From: Nostoc sp. NMS7
Lineage (GTDB): Bacteria > Cyanobacteriota > Cyanobacteriia > Cyanobacteriales > Nostocaceae
Direction of reading: 5' to 3'
NCBI RefSeq assembly: GCF_017115085.1
Contig: NZ_JABXKJ010000267.1
Location: 1-64,000, forward strand
DNA: 64,000 nucleotides
Under the pieces are notes generated by a model. It ran no database searches. It was not told the origin of the DNA and saw nothing but the letters and a program-made list of their open reading frames with translations. Of the stretch, positions 61,653 through 64,000 are shown piece after piece (the first letter of the stretch is position 1; each line of letters starts with the position of its first letter). Position numbers and translations under genes: made by a program.

Positions 61653-62483
61653 ATGCTGTCAACTCCCACTCAACTACTGCGACTTTCTCAAGGACAACTG
61701 AACTTACTAGAAGCTTGTCCGCGTAAATTTCAACATACCTATCTAGAACAACTGAATTCGCCCTCAAATCCAGAACAAGAAGAACGCCAAACTTTGGGTA
61801 GTCGTTTTCACTTGCTAATGCAGCAGCAAGAAATGGGTTTGCCAATTGATAGTTTCCTGCAAGCAGATACTCAACTGCAAAGCTGGATGCTGGGTTTTGC
61901 TGATGCAGCCCCAGAAATTTTAGCGGCTGCATCTGATAATCAAACTTTCCGCGAAAGTGAACACTACCGAACTCTGCAAGTTCAGGACTATTTGCTGACG
62001 GTTGTCTATGATTTATTGATTGCAGATAACCAACAAGCGCAAATTCTCGACTGGAAAACTTATCCTAAACCACCCAATCAACGCAAGTTAGAATCCAACT
62101 GGCAAACACAGCTTTATCTCTATGTATTGGCTGAAACTAGCGAGTATTTACCAGAAAAGATTTCGATGACTTACTGGTTTGTTCAATCTGAGGGTAAACC
62201 GCAAAATATTAAATTTAATTACAATACTGCTCAACATACACAAACAGCAAAGAAACTTAATCAACTATTAAACCAGTTAACTAATTGGCTGGAAAATTAC
62301 CAAAATAACCAGCAGTTTCCGCAAGTGGTGGAGGGTAGCAAAACCTGTAATTATTGTCAGTTTGCCAAACGGTGCGATGCCTACGGCGGTAAACCACGCA
62401 CACAAGCTACTGAAGAAGCAGTGAAAGACTCATTGCCAAATTTTGACAGCATTCAAGAAGTCCTGCTCAACCCTATAAATTAA
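61653..62483 (+). CDS. PD-(D/E)XK nuclease, Cas4/RecB type with Cys cluster
   Basis: RecB/Cas4-like exonuclease family protein of 276 aa. A first Cys occurs in LNLLEACPRKFQHTYLEQL, an invariant His in LGSRFHLLMQQ, and the nuclease core in VYDLLIADNQQAQILDWKTY (Asp, Asp-x-Lys), with Gln/Tyr of WQTQLYLYVL following. Three further Cys in SKTCNYCQFAKRC make the 1+3 arrangement that binds an iron-sulphur cluster in AddB, Cas4 and similar proteins. No cas genes or CRISPR are near, so a DNA repair role is more likely. Confidence 0.88.
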   Translation: MLSTPTQLLRLSQGQLNLLEACPRKFQHTYLEQLNSPSNPEQEERQTLGSRFHLLMQQQEMGLPIDSFLQADTQLQSWMLGFADAAPEILAAASDNQTFRESEHYRTLQVQDYLLTVVYDLLIADNQQAQILDWKTYPKPPNQRKLESNWQTQLYLYVLAETSEYLPEKISMTYWFVQSEGKPQNIKFNYNTAQHTQTAKKLNQLLNQLTNWLENYQNNQQFPQVVEGSKTCNYCQFAKRCDAYGGKPRTQATEEAVKDSLPNFDSIQEVLLNPIN

Positions 62484-62546
62484 AGGATGTTCGTAAAATC
62501 CAATCAGGGTATAAATAAATTACAACTTCTAAATCTATGTCAAGTT

Positions 62547-63188
62547 ATGTCAAACTTTGACGAAACTGAAACAATTTATGTACGCGAATTAGGAATTGAT
62601 GACATTGCTCCCATTTACCACTTGGGAGAAGGGTTATTTACCAGCGATTTATATCCTTATTTATACCGCACTTGGGACGAATGGGAGGTGATTGGACTTT
62701 ACAACACCGATCCAGAATATTGCCTCGTGGCTGAAACAGACGGAGAATTAGCAGGATTTATTTTGGGAACCATCATCACCAAAGCATCCTGGACTTACGG
62801 TTACATTTTATGGCTGGGAGTTAGTCCGAGGTTCCAGCGTCGGGGAGTAGCAGACAAGTTGGTTGATAAAGTCGTCGCCCGGATGATTGAAGATGGGGCG
62901 CGGTTCATGTTGGTAGACACTGATCCCACCAATACTTCAGCATTAAAGTTTTTTAACCGCAAAGGTTTTGGTAATATCCGCCAGCATATTTTCTTGTCGA
63001 TGAATTTAAGCAAGCATGAATATTATGGCAGATTAATTGATTACGAACACCAAAAAGCTGAAAGAGCAGGTTATAGGCGATCGCGTCCTACTATTCGTTC
63101 CCGTAAACCTGATAGCGTCGCTAATGAAGTCGTCCTCAATCCTCTAGTGAATGAATCTCAAACAACCGACGATCAATCTCCAATCTAA
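62547..63188 (+). CDS. GNAT-family acetyltransferase (RimI-like)
   Basis: GNAT N-acetyltransferase of 213 aa. The ATG at 62547 (MSNFDETETIYVRELGIDD) is preferred to an upstream in-frame ATG at 62487, since the extra residues are not typical. Acetyl-CoA motif A is YILWLGVSPRFQRRGVADKL, and motif B is DTDPTNTSALKFFNRKGFG. The order matches RimI-like protein acetyltransferases. A basic C-terminal tail (about 165-200, ERAGYRRSRPTIRSRKPDS) is extra. The next gene, recJ, starts 11 bp later. Confidence 0.88.
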   Translation: MSNFDETETIYVRELGIDDIAPIYHLGEGLFTSDLYPYLYRTWDEWEVIGLYNTDPEYCLVAETDGELAGFILGTIITKASWTYGYILWLGVSPRFQRRGVADKLVDKVVARMIEDGARFMLVDTDPTNTSALKFFNRKGFGNIRQHIFLSMNLSKHEYYGRLIDYEHQKAERAGYRRSRPTIRSRKPDSVANEVVLNPLVNESQTTDDQSPI

Positions 63189-63199
63189 CTTAACTTTAT

Positions 63200-64000
63200 A
63201 TGCCAGAACAACAGCAGTGGACTATAGCAGCAACCGAACAACCCCCGGAATGGTTTATCCAAGCGGTGAAACAGCATACACCCGCATCAACTGGAATATA
63301 TGCGGCGCAATTGTTGTGGCAACGGGGAATTAAAGATCATCAACAATTAACAGCTTTTATCAACTATAAAGCTTATCAACCAGCAAGTCCCTTTGAGTTT
63401 GGGCAAGAAATGCACCTAGCGATCGCCCGGTTGCAACAAGCAGATAACGCCAGAGAAAAAATTGCCATCTGGGGAGACTTTGATGCTGATGGGATTACCG
63501 CCACATCTGTACTTTGGGATGGATTGGGGCAATTTTTCAAACAAAATACTCAGTTAAGTTACTACATTCCCAATCGCCTGAAAGAATCCCACGGACTTAA
63601 TAATCAAGGGATTGATAACTTAGCAAAACAAGGTTGTAAATTAATCGTTACTTGTGACACAGGTAGCACAAATATTGAGGAAATTATCCATGCCAAACAA
63701 CTAGGCATAGATGTAATAGTTACAGACCATCACACCTTACCCGCCGAACGCCCACCCGTCGCAGCTATTATTAATCCCCGCTATTTGCCAAAGGAACATC
63801 AGCTGTTTCATCTTTCTGGGGTGGCGGTAGCTTATAAGTTGGTGGAAGCACTATATCAAACTCTACCTAATGTGGCAAAACATCCATTAGAGGATTTATT
63901 AGATTTAGTAGCAGTCGGATTAATTGCCGACTTAGTGCAGTTAAGTGGAGATTGTCGCTACTTGGCGCAGTTGGGAATTCAACGACTGCAAGCAGATTTT
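63200..64000 (+). CDS. recJ: Single-stranded-DNA exonuclease RecJ, partial
   Basis: N-terminal 267 codons of RecJ, cut by the window end. RecJ degrades single-stranded DNA 5' to 3' in recombination and mismatch repair. DHH-family motifs are readable: motif I IWGDFDADGITATSVLW, motif II around GCKLIVTCDTGST, motif III VIVTDHHTLP (DHH), then SGVAVAYKLVEAL and VAVGLIADLVQL. The start is ATG at 63200, 11 bp after the GNAT gene, probably in one operon. The family's usual continuation (DHHA1 domain) lies beyond the window. Confidence 0.95.
   Translation, partial: MPEQQQWTIAATEQPPEWFIQAVKQHTPASTGIYAAQLLWQRGIKDHQQLTAFINYKAYQPASPFEFGQEMHLAIARLQQADNAREKIAIWGDFDADGITATSVLWDGLGQFFKQNTQLSYYIPNRLKESHGLNNQGIDNLAKQGCKLIVTCDTGSTNIEEIIHAKQLGIDVIVTDHHTLPAERPPVAAIINPRYLPKEHQLFHLSGVAVAYKLVEALYQTLPNVAKHPLEDLLDLVAVGLIADLVQLSGDCRYLAQLGIQRLQADF

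Noticed and set aside
61119-61932. Two minus-strand ORFs (132 and 127 aa) across the 150-bp duplication
   Set aside because: They run antisense through the small membrane-protein gene, the tandem repeats and the nuclease gene; no family features.
61653-62483. Cas4 as part of a CRISPR system
   Set aside because: The Cys cluster and nuclease core resemble Cas4, but there are no cas1, cas2 or array nearby; neighbours are def, GNAT and recJ genes.
1-64000. tRNA, rRNA and CRISPR arrays
   Set aside because: Looked for tRNA-like cloverleaf ends and repeat-spacer patterns; none was convincing by eye. A tRNAscan or CRISPR finder run would settle it.

Overview
The window is chromosomal DNA of a filamentous, heterocyst-type cyanobacterium, most likely Nostoc or a close relative. 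The evidence is the very frequent HIP1 octamer GCGATCGC inside genes, a split dnaE gene whose C-terminal half starts with a DnaE intein C-fragment, a bilin-photoreceptor operon, PatA-like and CHAT/TPR proteins, and intergenic DNA full of short tandem repeats, small dispersed repeats and tiny transposable elements.

Layout. 1-2.3 kb: a Phd/RelE-type toxin-antitoxin pair, then xseA-xseB. 2.5-9.0 kb: a three-gene light-sensing operon whose genes overlap by 4 bp: a bacteriophytochrome-type kinase, an Rcp-type response regulator and a large hybrid kinase with a cyanobacteriochrome-like GAF domain. 9-16 kb: a Uma2 gene, a sucrose-phosphate-phosphatase-like gene overlapping ruvA, membrane and hydrolase genes, and a decayed zeta-toxin locus. 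10-12.6 kb also carries several palindromic mobile elements. 16-30 kb: an O-methyltransferase, an SLH/fasciclin outer-membrane protein, an aldo/keto reductase, Dps, pirin, a cadmium-transporter homologue next to a LysR regulator, and small conserved hypotheticals. 30-41 kb: a possible nuclease, dnaE-C with IntC, an SGNH hydrolase, a PatA-like regulator with an altered receiver, a prohibitin-like protein and an ABC-F ATPase. 41-50 kb: a truncated NB-ARC protein, an osmoprotectant-type ABC transporter operon, and a divergent phytochelatin-synthase-like/gamma-glutamyltranspeptidase pair. 50-64 kb: small decayed genes, a TPR-CHAT protein, an M4 protease with its emfourin-type inhibitor, ftsX, def, an Fe-S-cluster-type nuclease, a GNAT acetyltransferase and the start of recJ.

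Most gene content is ordinary for Nostoc. The most unusual material is non-coding. (i) Two elements of about 0.2 kb (10219-10396 and 37132-37333) are built from paired palindromes whose arms vary but stay complementary. Each is flanked by an 8-bp target duplication, and for one of them the window also contains the uninterrupted target sequence. (ii) A third copy seems to be split by an IS200/IS605-type remnant. (iii) Three tandem arrays unrelated in sequence share a 21-bp period. (iv) A 150-bp tandem duplication differs by compensatory changes in a hairpin. (v) The photoreceptor operon pairs a phytochrome lacking the plant-type GAF cysteine with a kinase whose GAF carries a Cys-His bilin-binding signature.

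No tRNA, rRNA or CRISPR array was recognised. All family assignments come from reading motifs, without database searches.
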